Assembly: GCA_913030665.1 (NCBI GenBank)
Contig: CAJWFS010000004.1
Span: 1 to 63,780 of the forward strand
Direction of reading: 5' to 3'
DNA length: 63,780 nt
DNA from: an uncultured Acidimicrobiaceae bacterium
GTDB taxonomy: Bacteria > Actinomycetota > Acidimicrobiia > Acidimicrobiales > MedAcidi-G1
The position numbers and the translations under genes were made by a program. The stretch's first letter is position 1. The number at the start of each line of letters is the position of its first letter. This document shows, one piece after another, positions 20,062 through 32,464 of the stretch. Below the pieces are notes generated by a model that saw only the letters and a program-made list of their open reading frames with translations, had not been told where the DNA came from and ran no database searches.

Positions 20062-21213
20062 ATGGAGGGCGCCTACCTGGACCACGCGGCCAGCACGCCG
20101 GCCCGGCCGGAGGTGGTCGAGGCGATGCTGCCATGGCTGGCCGAGCACCCCGGAAACCCGTCGGGTGCCCATGCTGAGGCGCGTGCCGCCCGGCGGGCCA
20201 TCGACGATGCTCGGGACCTGGTGGCCGCCCTCGTGGGTGCCCAGCCGGGCGAGGTCGTGTTCACCAGCGGCGGTACGGAGGCTGACAACCTGGCCGTGGA
20301 CGGCGTGGTGCGTTCCACCGGTCGCCTGCCCGTGTGCAGTGCGGTCGAGCATCCGGCCGTGCTGGCCCCCGTGGCCGAGGCGGGCGGAATCGTGGTTCCG
20401 ACCGATGCCGGTGGTCGGATCGACCTCGGAGCCCTGGCCGAGGTCCTTCATGCGGTGGGCGGGATCGGGCTGGTGTCGGTGATGCTGGCGAACAACGAGA
20501 CCGGGGTCGTCAACGACCTGGATGCCGTCGCGGCGTTGCTGGTCGAGGCCGCTTCCGACGTCGTGCTCCACACCGATGCCGTCCAGGCCGCCGCCTGGAT
20601 GGAACTCGAGGTGGCCTGCCGTGGCGCCGGGCTGGTCAGCCTGACCGGCCACAAGCTCGGTGGACCCAAGGGAGCGGGTGCCCTGGTCGTCCGCTCGGGC
20701 GTGCCGCTGGCTCCCGTCCTGCGGGGTGGAGGCCAGGAACGCGAGCGCCGTAGCGGCACGCAAAACGTGCCTGCCATCGTCGGCCTCGGCGAGGCGGCGC
20801 GCCTGGTGGTGGCGGATCGTGCCACCACGGTGGAGCGTGTCGGGGCGCTCAGGGATCGCCTCGAGGCAGGCCTGCTGGCAGTGCCGGGGACCCGTCGAAC
20901 GGTCCCGGTGGGCACGCCGCGTACGCCCGCCATCGCCCACATCTGCTTCGACGGCGTCGAGAGCGAGTCGTTGCTTTTCCTGTTGGAACGCGACGGCGTG
21001 TCGGCCAGCGCTGGCTCGTCGTGTGCGAGCGGGGCCCAGGAGCCATCCCACGTGCTGGCCGCCATGGGCGTCGAGCGGGGGTCGGCCCTGGGATCTCTGC
21101 GACTCTCGCTGGGCCACGCCTCCGATGACGGCGACGTGGACCATGCCCTGGCGGTGATCCGGTCAGCGGTGTCCAGGCTCCGCGAGCACGACCCAGTCGG
21201 GGGATCGGCGTGA
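20062..21213 (+). CDS. iscS: Cysteine desulfurase
   Basis: A 383-residue PLP enzyme that takes sulfur from cysteine as a protein persulfide for Fe-S clusters and tRNA thiolation. The PLP lysine is Lys198 in SLTGHKLGGPKG, the cofactor histidine lies in SAVEHPAV, and the sulfur-carrying Cys321 lies in AGSSCASG. It overlaps mnmA by four bases, so its likely main client is the tRNA thiolase encoded next. The ATG at 20062 follows TAGCCT by seven bases with no ribosome binding site. Confidence 0.93.
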   Translation: MEGAYLDHAASTPARPEVVEAMLPWLAEHPGNPSGAHAEARAARRAIDDARDLVAALVGAQPGEVVFTSGGTEADNLAVDGVVRSTGRLPVCSAVEHPAVLAPVAEAGGIVVPTDAGGRIDLGALAEVLHAVGGIGLVSVMLANNETGVVNDLDAVAALLVEAASDVVLHTDAVQAAAWMELEVACRGAGLVSLTGHKLGGPKGAGALVVRSGVPLAPVLRGGGQERERRSGTQNVPAIVGLGEAARLVVADRATTVERVGALRDRLEAGLLAVPGTRRTVPVGTPRTPAIAHICFDGVESESLLFLLERDGVSASAGSSCASGAQEPSHVLAAMGVERGSALGSLRLSLGHASDDGDVDHALAVIRSAVSRLREHDPVGGSA

Positions 21214-22262
21214 CCGCCCGGACTGATCCCGCCCGGGTGATGGTGGCGATGTCGGGTGGGGTGGATTCCTCGGTGGCCGCGGCTCTCCTCCTGGAGGCCG
21301 GGTACGAGGTCGTGGGTGTGACGCTCCGGCTCTGGGGCGGCGAGTCGGATTCAGGCTGCTGTGCCGTGTCGGACGTGGACGATGCCCGGCGGGTGGCGGA
21401 TGCCCTCGGCATCGACCACCACGTGTTCAATCTGGGTGACCACTTCGAATCGATGGTGGTTGGTCCCTACGTTGCTGACCATGCGGCTGGCAGGACCCCA
21501 AACCCGTGCATCGAGTGCAACCGCCATGTCAAGTTCGGCCGTCTAATGGATCGCGCCGGGGCGCTGGGCTTCGGGCTGCTGGCCACCGGCCACCACGCCC
21601 GGGTGGTTGAGCGGCCCGACGGCACACGTCGCATCGCCCGGGCCGCCGATTCGGCCAAGGACCAGTCGTACGTCCTGAACATGCTGGGCCAGGACCAGTT
21701 GGCCGGCCTCCTCCTGCCGATCGGCGACCTGACGAAGGAGGAGGTGCGGCGACGGGCCACCGACCTAGGCCTCCGGACGGCGGACAAGCCCGACAGCCAG
21801 GACGTCTGCTTCATCACCCGCCAGCACGGCCGAGGGGACTTCCTCGGCCGGCGCCTCACCTTCACCCCCGGACGGGTGGTGGACGGGTCCGGTACCGAGG
21901 TGGGCTCGGTGTCCGCCGTCGAGCTGGTGACCATCGGACAGCGTCGGGGCATGGCCCTCGCCGGAGGAGCCGCACCCCGCTTCGCTGTCGACGTGGACGT
22001 GGCCGGCGCGACGGTCACGGTCGGACCGGTCGGGGACCTCATGGTCGACACCACACCGGTGGAGGCCTTCTCGTGGGCTGATGGTCCGATGGGGGGGACG
22101 CTCCTCGTGCAGACCAGCGCCCACGGTTCGAGCGATCCTGCGGTGCTGGACGGTGATGTGGTGCGCTGGTCCGAGCCCCACATGCGTGTGGCACCCGGCC
22201 AGAGCGTCGTGTTCTACGACGGCGACGAGGTCCTGGGCGGTTCCATCGCCCGCCAGGGCTGA
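21210..22262 (+). CDS. mnmA: tRNA-specific 2-thiouridylase
   Basis: Adds sulfur to position 2 of the wobble uridine (U34) in tRNAs for Glu, Gln and Lys. The 350-residue protein has the PP-loop SGGVDSS that adenylates the uridine, the catalytic Cys in TPNPCIECN and the second catalytic Cys in DSQDVCFI, followed by the C-terminal beta-barrel. The GTG start overlaps the stop of the cysteine desulfurase gene (GTGA), indicating coupled expression with the sulfur donor. Confidence 0.95.
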   Translation: MTARTDPARVMVAMSGGVDSSVAAALLLEAGYEVVGVTLRLWGGESDSGCCAVSDVDDARRVADALGIDHHVFNLGDHFESMVVGPYVADHAAGRTPNPCIECNRHVKFGRLMDRAGALGFGLLATGHHARVVERPDGTRRIARAADSAKDQSYVLNMLGQDQLAGLLLPIGDLTKEEVRRRATDLGLRTADKPDSQDVCFITRQHGRGDFLGRRLTFTPGRVVDGSGTEVGSVSAVELVTIGQRRGMALAGGAAPRFAVDVDVAGATVTVGPVGDLMVDTTPVEAFSWADGPMGGTLLVQTSAHGSSDPAVLDGDVVRWSEPHMRVAPGQSVVFYDGDEVLGGSIARQG

Positions 22263-22284
22263 ACCGGACAGACGGCGATCAGCC
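22257..22284. terminator. Hairpin at convergent ends of mnmA and a membrane-protein gene
   Basis: GGCTGA (22257-22262) pairs with TCAGCC (22279-22284) across 16 bases. Both arms contain the stop codons, so three of six pairs come free. No T-run. Confidence 0.3.
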
Positions 22285-23235
22285 GACGGGCAGCAGTCGT
22301 TGGGCGGCTGCGGCCAGCACCACGTCGGGTCGTACCGGCGAGCAGAGGAAGGCGTCTATCGACCGCACCTCCACCGCCCGTCCACCGGAGGAGCGACCCC
22401 TGCCGGCCGGGAGCACGTCATGGGGTTCCCGGCACATGACCTCCAGGGCCAGGCCACGGGCCTGCTGTGAGAGGTCCAGGGCATCGGTGTCCACCGGTGC
22501 CGCCCTGATCCACAACAGGCCCGACCGTTGGAGCAGCGTCGGCTCGGCCAGCGCCAGGTGGTCGTGGAGGACGAATCCGGCGGGCACGAGCACGATCCAA
22601 CGTCGGGACAGCCGGTGGAGTGCCCGGATGGCCACGGCTGCCGGCGGCACACCCACGATGGTGGCGATGGCCCCGGCCATCCAGCGACCGTCGAGCAGCA
22701 GCACCGGCCCCAGGGTCAGGCCGCCGATACCGACGAGGGTCGCAATCGGACCCAGTACCACGACCACGGGACCCGGTGCCCGGAGTTGGAAGCGCCGTTC
22801 GTCGCCGTAGGAGGCGCCGTCCACGAAACGGTCAGCCATCGGTGCCGAGAAGGCGGCCACCACAACCACCGTCGCCATGAGCAGTCCGGGCACCGGCGAG
22901 ATGGCCTCGCCGCCGGCAGCGGCACCCCAGACGGCCACGAGGGCCACTGCAGGGGCTCCCAGCCTCAGCGCCGTCAGCGACACCGGCAGCGGGATCAGCG
23001 TGGCCGTCAGGCCGATGGCCCAGAGAGCCCAGAGGGCCACCGATGCCAGTGAGCGGGGGCCGGTGGAGATGTCGTGCAGGGCGTCGTCCACGGCCGGTCC
23101 GAGCGCCACCGGCAGCACCAACCATGCACCCCGGAGGCCGGTCACGACGGCGTGTTCGCTGCGTCGACCCGGGACCCGGACATCGGCGACCTCCTGCCGG
23201 GTCGTGCTGCCTGCTCGGGAGGTGCGTGCCACCAC
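22279..23235 (-). CDS. Membrane protein of unknown function
   Basis: A 318-residue protein with about six hydrophobic segments between residues 30 and 205 (for example SLASVALWALWAIGLTATLI and GLLMATVVVVAAF) and a soluble C-terminal 110 residues that look like a small PH-like or DUF domain (RWIVLVPAGFVLHDHLAL). I do not recognise the family. The GTG at 23235 lies six bases after TATCCT, the local leaderless pattern, and is divergent from ligA. There is no co-directional neighbour to suggest a role. Confidence 0.75.
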   Translation of the reverse strand: MVARTSRAGSTTRQEVADVRVPGRRSEHAVVTGLRGAWLVLPVALGPAVDDALHDISTGPRSLASVALWALWAIGLTATLIPLPVSLTALRLGAPAVALVAVWGAAAGGEAISPVPGLLMATVVVVAAFSAPMADRFVDGASYGDERRFQLRAPGPVVVVLGPIATLVGIGGLTLGPVLLLDGRWMAGAIATIVGVPPAAVAIRALHRLSRRWIVLVPAGFVLHDHLALAEPTLLQRSGLLWIRAAPVDTDALDLSQQARGLALEVMCREPHDVLPAGRGRSSGGRAVEVRSIDAFLCSPVRPDVVLAAAAQRLLPVG

Positions 23236-23317
23236 CTCAGGATACGGGCCGTGGGATCCACCTACAGGCAGTCGGTTCCGGGCACCCGTCGGCCCGGAGG
23301 GTGAATCGGGCTACCGG

Positions 23318-25392
<2,075 letters not shown>

Positions 25393-25399
<7 letters not shown>

Positions 25400-25806
25400 T
25401 CCACCCGGAAGCACCAGTCGATGGTGGCGGTGCGGTCCGGGTTGCGGACCGGCCAGTAGCGGACGGTGGTGCATACCTCCTGGGCCGGCAGGCGGTCCAG
25501 GACGAGGCCTTCGTCGGGCCGGAAGATGATCGAGTTGAGGGCCTTCTGGATCCGCTGCTGGTCCAGCGGTATGACAGTTCCGCCGATGTGGAGGATCTCG
25601 CCGGCCCATCCGGCGGTGAGGATCGCTCCGACGTTGGCCTGGGGTAGGACGGTGTCGTCCCGCGGGGGTAGCAGTTCGCTGATCGCCGGGTTCGTGTCGA
25701 CGGACACGTCGCCTGGATTCCGAGTGGGCAGCAGCGCGGTCAGGACCAGTATTCCCACGCCCACGCCAATCATCACGCTGATCACGAGGGCATTTCTACG
25801 GGTCAC
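25393..25806 (-). CDS. Hypothetical membrane-anchored protein
   Basis: A 137-residue protein with one N-terminal membrane helix (ALVISVMIGVGVGILVLTALL) after a basic TRRN start, so most of it should lie outside the membrane. The remainder contains a pattern of short strands and two cysteines (EVCTTVRYW and IDWCFRVDG) that could form a disulfide. I do not recognise the family. The GTG start at 25806 follows TAGCCT by six bases. The promoter is back to back with that of the PASTA kinase, only 43 bases separating the two start codons. Confidence 0.65.
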
Positions 25807-25812
25807 CGGTGC

Positions 25813-25843
25813 AGGCTATCCACGGGGTCGGTACGGGTAGCCT
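25813..25843. promoter_or_regulatory. Back-to-back leaderless promoters
   Basis: Minus-strand TAGCCT at 25813-25818 serves the gene ending at 25393, and plus-strand TAGCCT at 25838-25843 serves the kinase. Each box lies six bases from its GTG. Only 19 bases separate the boxes, so each promoter's -35 region must overlap the other promoter. Confidence 0.5.
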
Positions 25844-25849
25844 CAGGGG

Positions 25850-27844
25850 GTGACCGACGGACCGTTCGGGGATGATCCCCGGTTATCCGCCAACGCCCCC
25901 ACTCGAGCATCGGGGTCGGCTGGCGCCCAGAGGCAGGCCATGGGAGGTCGGCTGCTCGGCGGACGGTACCGGCTGGGCGAGGCCATCGGAACCGGCGGTT
26001 CGGGCACCGTCTACCTGGCTGACGACCTCTCCCTCGGTCGTCAGGTGGCGGTAAAGGTCCTGCACTCCTCCCTGGTGGGCGACGAGGCCTTCGTCGAGCG
26101 ATTCCGGAGCGAGGCCCGCCTGGTGGCGTCGCTGGCCGATCCCCACGTGGTCTCCATATTCGACTGGGGGGTCGACGGACAGGCCTACCTGGTGACCGAG
26201 TACCTCGGCGGCGGCAGCCTCAGGAGCATCCTCTCGGCGGGCCGCACCCTCAGCCCATCCCAGATGCTGATGGTCTCCCTCGAGGCCTGCCGGGCCCTGG
26301 ACCACGCCCACAGGCAGGGCATCGTCCACCGGGACGTGAAGCCGGCCAACCTGCTGTTCGGGCAGGACGGACGCCTCCGCATCGCCGACTTCGGGCTGGC
26401 CGAGGCACTCACCGGGACGGCCAGCCGTGAGTTGTACGGCGGCGGTGGGGTGATAGGAACCGCCCGCTACGCCTCGCCTGAACAGGCACGCGGGGCAGCC
26501 CTTGACGGGCGATCCGACGTCTACGCGCTGGCACTCTGCATGGTCGAGGGGGTCACAGGCCACCTCCCGTTCGTGGCCGACACCCTGGAGGGCACCCTGA
26601 ATGCCCGCATCGGTCAGGACGTGCCCATCCCTGATGCCCTGGGGCCCCTGGTCCCGGTGGTCGCGCACGCCGGTGCCGCCGACCCGGAGAATCGCCCCAC
26701 CGCCCGCGAGTTGGGACGCATGCTGCTGGACATCGCCGGACGCATGGCGCGACCCGAGCCGCTGCCGCTGGTCGGTCCCGGCGAGGTGGGAGCAGCCCCG
26801 ATGCCGGGCGAGTCCGACAGGGTCGCCCCGACCGTGTTCCCGTCCCAGCCGGTGACGCCGATTCCTCCCTCACGGGCCTCGCAGAGGCCGGTCGGTCCCC
26901 GCCGTCGCTGGACCGGCGTCCTGCTGGCCGGCCTCCTGGTAGTGGGAGCCGTCGTGGGCGGCATGCTCGTCCGAGAGGTCGCTAGGCCCACGCAGCGTGC
27001 CCTGCCCACCCTCGTGGGTTCCTCGGGCGACAGCGCCCGCTCGCTGCTGACCGAGCTGGGCTGGTTCGTCGAGAGGCGTGACGTCCGGCGCAACGGCACC
27101 AGTACCGGTGAGGTACTGGACATGAGGCCGGTGGCAGGGACCCGCCTGGCGGCCGGCGAGACGGTCGTGCTGGAGGTCTCGCTCGGATCGGAGCGCCTGC
27201 CTGTACCGGTCGGCCTGGTCGGGGTGAGCCTGTCGGAGGCCGGTCGGCTACTTGCCGACGTCGGCCTGGTCGCCGGAGAGGTGACCCGCGTCAACAGCGA
27301 GGACGTGGCGGCTGGCCTGGTGGTGGAGGTCCTGACGGCGGCCGACACCGTCCCGATGGGCGACGCCGTCGACCTGCTGGTCTCGGACGGGCCCCTTCCC
27401 CGGTTCGTGCCACAAGGCCTGGTCGGTTTGATGCCGGCCGACGTGGTGGCCGAGCTGATCGCCATCCGGTTGGCTCCGACCATGGGCGAGGAGCACGACG
27501 AGTGGGTGGTGGCAGGTCGCGTCTCAAGGCTGGAGCCGGTTGCAGGCACACAGGTGAAGGTGGGCGACGACGTCCGGGTCGTGGTCTCCCTTGGCGCCCC
27601 CGAGCGGGCCATTCCGGCACTCGTTGGGCTGACCCTCGCATCGGCCCAGAGCCGGCTCCAGGTGTCGGGATTCCGCAACGTGGTGGTAGTAGGAGTACCG
27701 GAATCGACGGATGGGACGTCGATGGATCTCACGGACCTCGTGGTCCTGTCCCAGGATCCGCCGCCGGCCCGGCGCTCCTCGCCCGACGTCGAGGTAACCG
27801 TCGTCGTCGGCGCGGCGCTCGGCACCGTGGTGTCCGATGACTGA
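25850..27844 (+). CDS. Serine/threonine protein kinase with four PASTA domains (PknB-like)
   Basis: A 664-residue membrane kinase. The N-terminal kinase domain has the Gly-rich loop GTGGSGTVY, Lys69 (VAVKVL), the catalytic loop HRDVKPAN with Asp162 and DFGLAEAL. One membrane helix lies near residues 355-374. The outside part has four PASTA repeats (about residues 383-450, 451-515, 516-585 and 586-660), the type that senses peptidoglycan fragments. PknB-like kinases usually sit in the division cluster; here the gene lies before gatCAB and overlaps gatC by eight bases. The GTG start is leaderless in style. Confidence 0.92.
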   Translation: MTDGPFGDDPRLSANAPTRASGSAGAQRQAMGGRLLGGRYRLGEAIGTGGSGTVYLADDLSLGRQVAVKVLHSSLVGDEAFVERFRSEARLVASLADPHVVSIFDWGVDGQAYLVTEYLGGGSLRSILSAGRTLSPSQMLMVSLEACRALDHAHRQGIVHRDVKPANLLFGQDGRLRIADFGLAEALTGTASRELYGGGGVIGTARYASPEQARGAALDGRSDVYALALCMVEGVTGHLPFVADTLEGTLNARIGQDVPIPDALGPLVPVVAHAGAADPENRPTARELGRMLLDIAGRMARPEPLPLVGPGEVGAAPMPGESDRVAPTVFPSQPVTPIPPSRASQRPVGPRRRWTGVLLAGLLVVGAVVGGMLVREVARPTQRALPTLVGSSGDSARSLLTELGWFVERRDVRRNGTSTGEVLDMRPVAGTRLAAGETVVLEVSLGSERLPVPVGLVGVSLSEAGRLLADVGLVAGEVTRVNSEDVAAGLVVEVLTAADTVPMGDAVDLLVSDGPLPRFVPQGLVGLMPADVVAELIAIRLAPTMGEEHDEWVVAGRVSRLEPVAGTQVKVGDDVRVVVSLGAPERAIPALVGLTLASAQSRLQVSGFRNVVVVGVPESTDGTSMDLTDLVVLSQDPPPARRSSPDVEVTVVVGAALGTVVSDD

Positions 27845-28139
27845 ACGGATCACACGCCAGGACGTTGCCCATGTGGCGGACCTGGCCCAGCTCTCGCTGA
27901 CCGACGACGAACTGGATGCGTTCACCATCCAGTTGGCCGACATCCTGGACCATGCGGCCGACCTGGACGCACTGGATCTCGCCGACTTGCAACCCACCGC
28001 ACACCCGTTGCCGTTGGTCAACGTCTTCCGGGCCGACGTGGTCGGCCCGACCAGCGACAGGGACGAGGTGCTGGCAGCGGCGCCTGCGGTCGAGGATGCG
28101 CAGTTCAAGGTGCCGCCCGTGCTTGGGGAGGGCCCGTGA
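27837..28139 (+). CDS. gatC: Aspartyl/glutamyl-tRNA amidotransferase subunit C
   Basis: A 100-residue protein that wraps around GatA and stabilises the GatCAB complex, which converts mischarged Glu-tRNA(Gln) and Asp-tRNA(Asn) to the correct forms. The start [21 protein letters not shown] and the C-terminal [20 protein letters not shown] are typical. Its ATG lies inside the end of the kinase gene, and its stop overlaps the gatA start by four bases. Confidence 0.92.
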   Translation: MTERITRQDVAHVADLAQLSLTDDELDAFTIQLADILDHAADLDALDLADLQPTAHPLPLVNVFRADVVGPTSDRDEVLAAAPAVEDAQFKVPPVLGEGP

Positions 28140-29578
28140 GCGCCCGCCACCTGGCGGAGGCCGTCAGGTCCGGCGCACGTTCCGCCCGTTCGGTGCTGGA
28201 CGAGCACCTGGATGCGATCGCGGCCCGTGAGCCGGAGATCCACGCCTTCAACGTGGTGCTGGCCGACGAGGCGCGGGTCGCCGCCGACGAGGTCGACCGT
28301 CGGGTGGCAGCCGGTGAGGATCCCGGACCGCTGGCCGGCGTCCCGGTCGCCGTCAAGGACAACATGTGCACCCGTGGGATCCCCACGACCTGCTCGTCTC
28401 GGATCCTTGAGGGGTGGATTCCCCCCTACGACGCCACCGTCGTGGAACGCCTGGCCGCCGCTGGTGCCGTCATGGTCGGCAAGACCAACCTGGACGAGTT
28501 CGCCATGGGCAGCTCGACGGAGAACTCGGCTTTCGGGGCGACCCGCAACCCACTGGACACCACGAAGGTTCCGGGTGGTTCGTCGGGTGGATCGGCAGCA
28601 GCGGTGGCGGCCGGCTTCGTGCCACTCTCGCTGGGTAGTGACACCGGCGGCTCGATCCGCCAGCCGGCGGCATTGTGCGGCGTGGTCGGCGTCAAGCCCA
28701 CCTACGGAGCGGTGTCGCGCTACGGCCTGGTGGCGTTCGCATCCAGCCTGGACCAGATCGGGCCGTTCGCCCGCACGGTCTCCGACGCCGCGCTGCTCCT
28801 GGAGGTAGTCAACGGACACGATCCGCTGGATTCCACGTCCATCCCGGAGACACCGGCCGACCTGACGTCGGTGCTGGACCGGGGTGTGGAGGGCATGCGC
28901 ATCGGCATCATCGAAGAGCTCTCGGGTGACGTCCTGGAGGGCATCGCCGGAGACGTACGGGCCCGGCTGGGTGAGGCCGCCGCCGCCCTGGAGGCCGCCG
29001 GGGCCACGGTGGAGACCACCTCGGTGCCATCCACCGTCTACGGGCTGTCGGCCTACTACGTGATTGCTCCGGCCGAGGCCTCCTCGAACCTGGCCCGCTA
29101 CGACGGCGTGCGGTTCGGTCTACGGGTGGACGCCCCGACATCAGGCGACATGCACACAGCGACGCGCACCGTCGGCTTCGGCGACGAGGTGAAGCGCAGG
29201 ATCATGCTCGGCACCTACGCCCTCTCGGCCGGCTACTACGACGCCTACTACGGCAAGTCCCAGAAGGTCAGGACGTTGATCGTGGACGACTTTGCCCGGG
29301 CCTACGGTCGCTACGACCTGCTCCTCAGCCCGACGAGTCCCACCACGGCATTCGACCTCGGCGAGAAGACTGCGGATCCCATGACCATGTACCTCACGGA
29401 CGTCTGCACCATTCCGTCGAACCTGGCCGGCCACCCGTCCATGTCGGTGCCGTTCGGGGTGGGGGACGACGGCATGCCGGTCGGCGTGCAGGTACTCGCC
29501 CCGGCCATGGGCGAGCCGGCGATGTTCAGGGCTGCGGCGGTGCTCGAGGCCGCCGCACCGCCCGGAGCGGCATCGTGA
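28136..29578 (+). CDS. gatA: Aspartyl/glutamyl-tRNA amidotransferase subunit A
   Basis: The glutaminase subunit that releases ammonia for the amidation done by GatB. The 480-residue amidase-signature protein has the Ser-cisSer-Lys triad environment: Lys in VAVKDNMCT, the Ser-rich [14 protein letters not shown] and the nucleophile region [14 protein letters not shown]. It starts with GTG overlapping the end of gatC and ends overlapping gatB by four bases, so the three subunits are made in step. Confidence 0.96.
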   Translation: MSARHLAEAVRSGARSARSVLDEHLDAIAAREPEIHAFNVVLADEARVAADEVDRRVAAGEDPGPLAGVPVAVKDNMCTRGIPTTCSSRILEGWIPPYDATVVERLAAAGAVMVGKTNLDEFAMGSSTENSAFGATRNPLDTTKVPGGSSGGSAAAVAAGFVPLSLGSDTGGSIRQPAALCGVVGVKPTYGAVSRYGLVAFASSLDQIGPFARTVSDAALLLEVVNGHDPLDSTSIPETPADLTSVLDRGVEGMRIGIIEELSGDVLEGIAGDVRARLGEAAAALEAAGATVETTSVPSTVYGLSAYYVIAPAEASSNLARYDGVRFGLRVDAPTSGDMHTATRTVGFGDEVKRRIMLGTYALSAGYYDAYYGKSQKVRTLIVDDFARAYGRYDLLLSPTSPTTAFDLGEKTADPMTMYLTDVCTIPSNLAGHPSMSVPFGVGDDGMPVGVQVLAPAMGEPAMFRAAAVLEAAAPPGAAS

Positions 29579-31017
29579 GCGGCACCGCTCCCGAGATCGT
29601 CCCCGGCTGGGAGACGGTCATCGGCCTGGAGGTGCACGCCGAGCTGGCTACGGTCACCAAGATGTTCAGCGGTGCGCCAAACCGCTTTGGTGGAGAGCCG
29701 AACACCAACATCGACCCGGTCTCGTTGGGCCTGCCCGGCACGTTGCCGGTGCTCAACGGCCGCGCCGTGGAGCTGGCCATACGGGTCGGCCTGGCGCTGA
29801 ACTGCACGGTCCAGCGGTCGGTGTTTGCCCGCAAGAACTACTTCTACCCGGACATGCCGAAGGACTTCCAGATCTCGCAGTTCGACCTCCCGATCAACGG
29901 TGAGGGCTGGTTGGAGCTAGCCGACGGTCGTCGGATCGGCATTGAGCGTGCCCACCTCGAGGAGGACACGGGCAAGAGTACGCACGTGGGTGGTGGGGGT
30001 CGGATCCACGAGGCCGGGCACTCCCTGGTCGATTACAACCGTGCCGGCGTGCCGCTCATCGAGATCGTGGGCAGGCCCGACCTCCGGGGTGCCGAGGACG
30101 CCCGCGCCTATGTCAGCGAGCTCCGCTCGATCCTCGTCGCCATCGGCGCCTCCGACGGGAAGATGGAGGAGGGGTCCATGCGGGTGGACTGCAACGTGTC
30201 GGTCCGCCCGGTCGGCCAGGAGGAACTGGGCACCCGCTGCGAAGTCAAGAACATCAACTCTCTGCGGTCCCTGGGTCGTGCCATCGAGTACGAGGCCCGG
30301 CGACAGGTGGACCTCCTCACCGCTGGCGAGCGCATCGAGCAACAGACCAGGCATTGGAACGAGGACGAGGGTCGGACCCACAAGCTGCGCTCCAAGGAGG
30401 AGGCCTTCGACTACAGGTACTTTCCGGAACCCGACCTGATGCCCGTCGAGCCGTCCGAGGAATGGATCGCCGAGATCCGTGCCGACCTGCCGCCGCTTCC
30501 CAGGGAGCGGCGGCACAGGCTCGCCGAGGCTGCCGGCATGGAGACGTCTGCCGCCGCCCTGACCGTGGACCGTGGCCTCGACGACCTCGCCATGGCCACG
30601 ATCGACCTGGGCGCCGACGCAGGCCGGGTGCTGGTGCACCTCGAAAACAACCTCGCTGACGGGGTGGGCCTCCTGACAGCCGGATCCTTCACAGACCTCA
30701 TCGCCCTGGAGACCGGGGGCGACCTGACCGCCACACAGGCCAAGACGGTGCTGGCCTCCCTCGTGGCCGAGGGTGGTGACCCGGCTGCCATCGCTTCGGC
30801 GAAGGGTTTCGAGTCCATGGACTCCGGTGAGTTGGAGGCCATCGTGGACCGCCTCATCTCCGAGCATCCCGACGACTGGGCCGCCCTCACCGCTGGTGAC
30901 GACAAGGAACGGAAGAAGAAGTCCGGATTCTTCGTCGGCGAGGTCATGAAGGCCACCCGGGGCCGAGCCGACGGCCGGGCCGTCAACGAGCTGCTGGCCC
31001 GACGCTCCGCCGGCTGA
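29575..31017 (+). CDS. gatB: Aspartyl/glutamyl-tRNA amidotransferase subunit B
   Basis: The 480-residue subunit that binds the mischarged tRNA, activates the carboxylate with ATP and amidates it. It has the N-terminal signature [15 protein letters not shown], the catalytic-site stretch [16 protein letters not shown], and the C-terminal helical and YqeY-like tail domain for tRNA binding ([17 protein letters not shown]). The GTG start overlaps gatA. It is the last gene of the operon and converges on the MATE gene. Confidence 0.96.
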   Translation: MSGTAPEIVPGWETVIGLEVHAELATVTKMFSGAPNRFGGEPNTNIDPVSLGLPGTLPVLNGRAVELAIRVGLALNCTVQRSVFARKNYFYPDMPKDFQISQFDLPINGEGWLELADGRRIGIERAHLEEDTGKSTHVGGGGRIHEAGHSLVDYNRAGVPLIEIVGRPDLRGAEDARAYVSELRSILVAIGASDGKMEEGSMRVDCNVSVRPVGQEELGTRCEVKNINSLRSLGRAIEYEARRQVDLLTAGERIEQQTRHWNEDEGRTHKLRSKEEAFDYRYFPEPDLMPVEPSEEWIAEIRADLPPLPRERRHRLAEAAGMETSAAALTVDRGLDDLAMATIDLGADAGRVLVHLENNLADGVGLLTAGSFTDLIALETGGDLTATQAKTVLASLVAEGGDPAAIASAKGFESMDSGELEAIVDRLISEHPDDWAALTAGDDKERKKKSGFFVGEVMKATRGRADGRAVNELLARRSAG

Positions 31018-31030
31018 CAGCCGACACCTC

Positions 31031-32368
31031 TCAGGGCCGCTCTGCGCCCACCACCTGCCAGCGATCCCCCAGGAACCGCAGGCCCAGGATCATCGACCTG
31101 GCGGCGAAGAACAGCCAGAAGGCCGCCCAGAGCCATCCGATGCCGAGGTCGGCCAGGCGGCCGACCACCATTGCGGTGACGGCCAGCCCGGCTGCACCGA
31201 CCATGGCCGCCGCCATGAAGCGCTGGTCGCCCGCCCCGATGAGGACCCCATCCAGTGCGAAGGCCACCGCTCCCAGCGGCGCCATGAGAGCCGAGTGCAG
31301 CAGCAGGAACCCGGCCACGGCCACCACGTCCGGGTCCGACGTGAAGATTCCCGCCACGTCACTGCGCCATGTCGCCAGGACCAGGCCACCGAGCACGCCG
31401 ACTGCCACCGACCAGAGGATGGTCCTCGTGCCGATCCGGCGCGCTGCTTCGGCGTCACCGGCGCCGAGGCGTTCGCCGACCATCGTCTGGGCGGCGATGG
31501 CCGCCGCGTCCATCATGAGGACCAGCAGCATCCACGTCTGGAACGCCACCTGGTGGGCGGCCACCTCCACATCGCCGATGCGGGCGGCGACGGCTGTTCC
31601 CACCAGGAAGGTTCCGGTGAGGGAGAGGTTGCGCACGAGGAGCTGCGAGCTGACCGCCAGGAGGCGCACGATGGACCCGGGTCGGGGCCGCAGCGGGACG
31701 TCGTGGCGACGCACCTCGCGACCGATCCAGATGATGAAGCAGCCGGCACCGGCCCACTGGGCGACCACGGTGGCCGCCGCCGATGCGCCTATGCCCATGT
31801 CCAGCCCGAATACGAGGACCAGCTCCAGGACCAGGTTCAGGACGGCGGTGCCCACCGCCACCCAGAGGGGCCTCACCGTGTCGCGAAGGCCACGCAGGTA
31901 GCCGACCCCGGCCAGCATCAGCAGCATTGCCGGTGCGCCCAGCAGGCTGATCCGCAGGTAGGTGCCTGCGTGGCGGGCGATATCTCCCTCCGCTCCCAGC
32001 ATCCCGAGCAGGCCGTCCGACATGGTGGATCCGGCTACGGCCAGGACCACGCCGAGGCCGAGGGCCAGCCAGAGGCTCTGGACGGCCTGCTCCGCGGCCC
32101 GACGCTGTTCGCCCGCTCCGGCCAGCCGGGCGACTGTTGCGGTCGTCCCGTAGGCCAGGAAGATGCACAGGCCGTAGCCGAACATGAGGGCGCCCGAGGC
32201 CACCCCGAGGCCACCCAGCTGGGCCGTGCCGAGGTGGCCCACGACGGCGGTGTCGGTCAGCACGTAGAGGGGTTCGGCCAGGAGTGCCCCGAGTGCCGGT
32301 ATCGCCAACTTCAGGAGTTCCCGGTCGTCGCGCCCCAGGCGGGGTCGGAAACGGGGGTGGGCGACCAT
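31031..32368 (-). CDS. MATE family efflux transporter (DinF-like)
   Basis: A 445-residue exporter with 12 membrane helices in two similar halves, using an ion gradient to expel toxic compounds. The start ([22 protein letters not shown] followed by AVVGHLG) is the classic MATE/DinF N-terminal signature, and the second half repeats it in [13 protein letters not shown] and [12 protein letters not shown]. The ATG at 32368 lies six bases after TACGCT with no ribosome binding site. It is divergent from ilvD. Substrate unknown. Confidence 0.88.
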   Translation of the reverse strand: MVAHPRFRPRLGRDDRELLKLAIPALGALLAEPLYVLTDTAVVGHLGTAQLGGLGVASGALMFGYGLCIFLAYGTTATVARLAGAGEQRRAAEQAVQSLWLALGLGVVLAVAGSTMSDGLLGMLGAEGDIARHAGTYLRISLLGAPAMLLMLAGVGYLRGLRDTVRPLWVAVGTAVLNLVLELVLVFGLDMGIGASAAATVVAQWAGAGCFIIWIGREVRRHDVPLRPRPGSIVRLLAVSSQLLVRNLSLTGTFLVGTAVAARIGDVEVAAHQVAFQTWMLLVLMMDAAAIAAQTMVGERLGAGDAEAARRIGTRTILWSVAVGVLGGLVLATWRSDVAGIFTSDPDVVAVAGFLLLHSALMAPLGAVAFALDGVLIGAGDQRFMAAAMVGAAGLAVTAMVVGRLADLGIGWLWAAFWLFFAARSMILGLRFLGDRWQVVGAERP

Positions 32369-32464
32369 CGGGCGAGCGTAGGACCCCTCCAGGGTCATGA
32401 CCCCACTGCACCGTCGGGTTCCGAGCGGGTGCGCGGGTCGTGGCTCCGCGTAGCCTTCATGACC

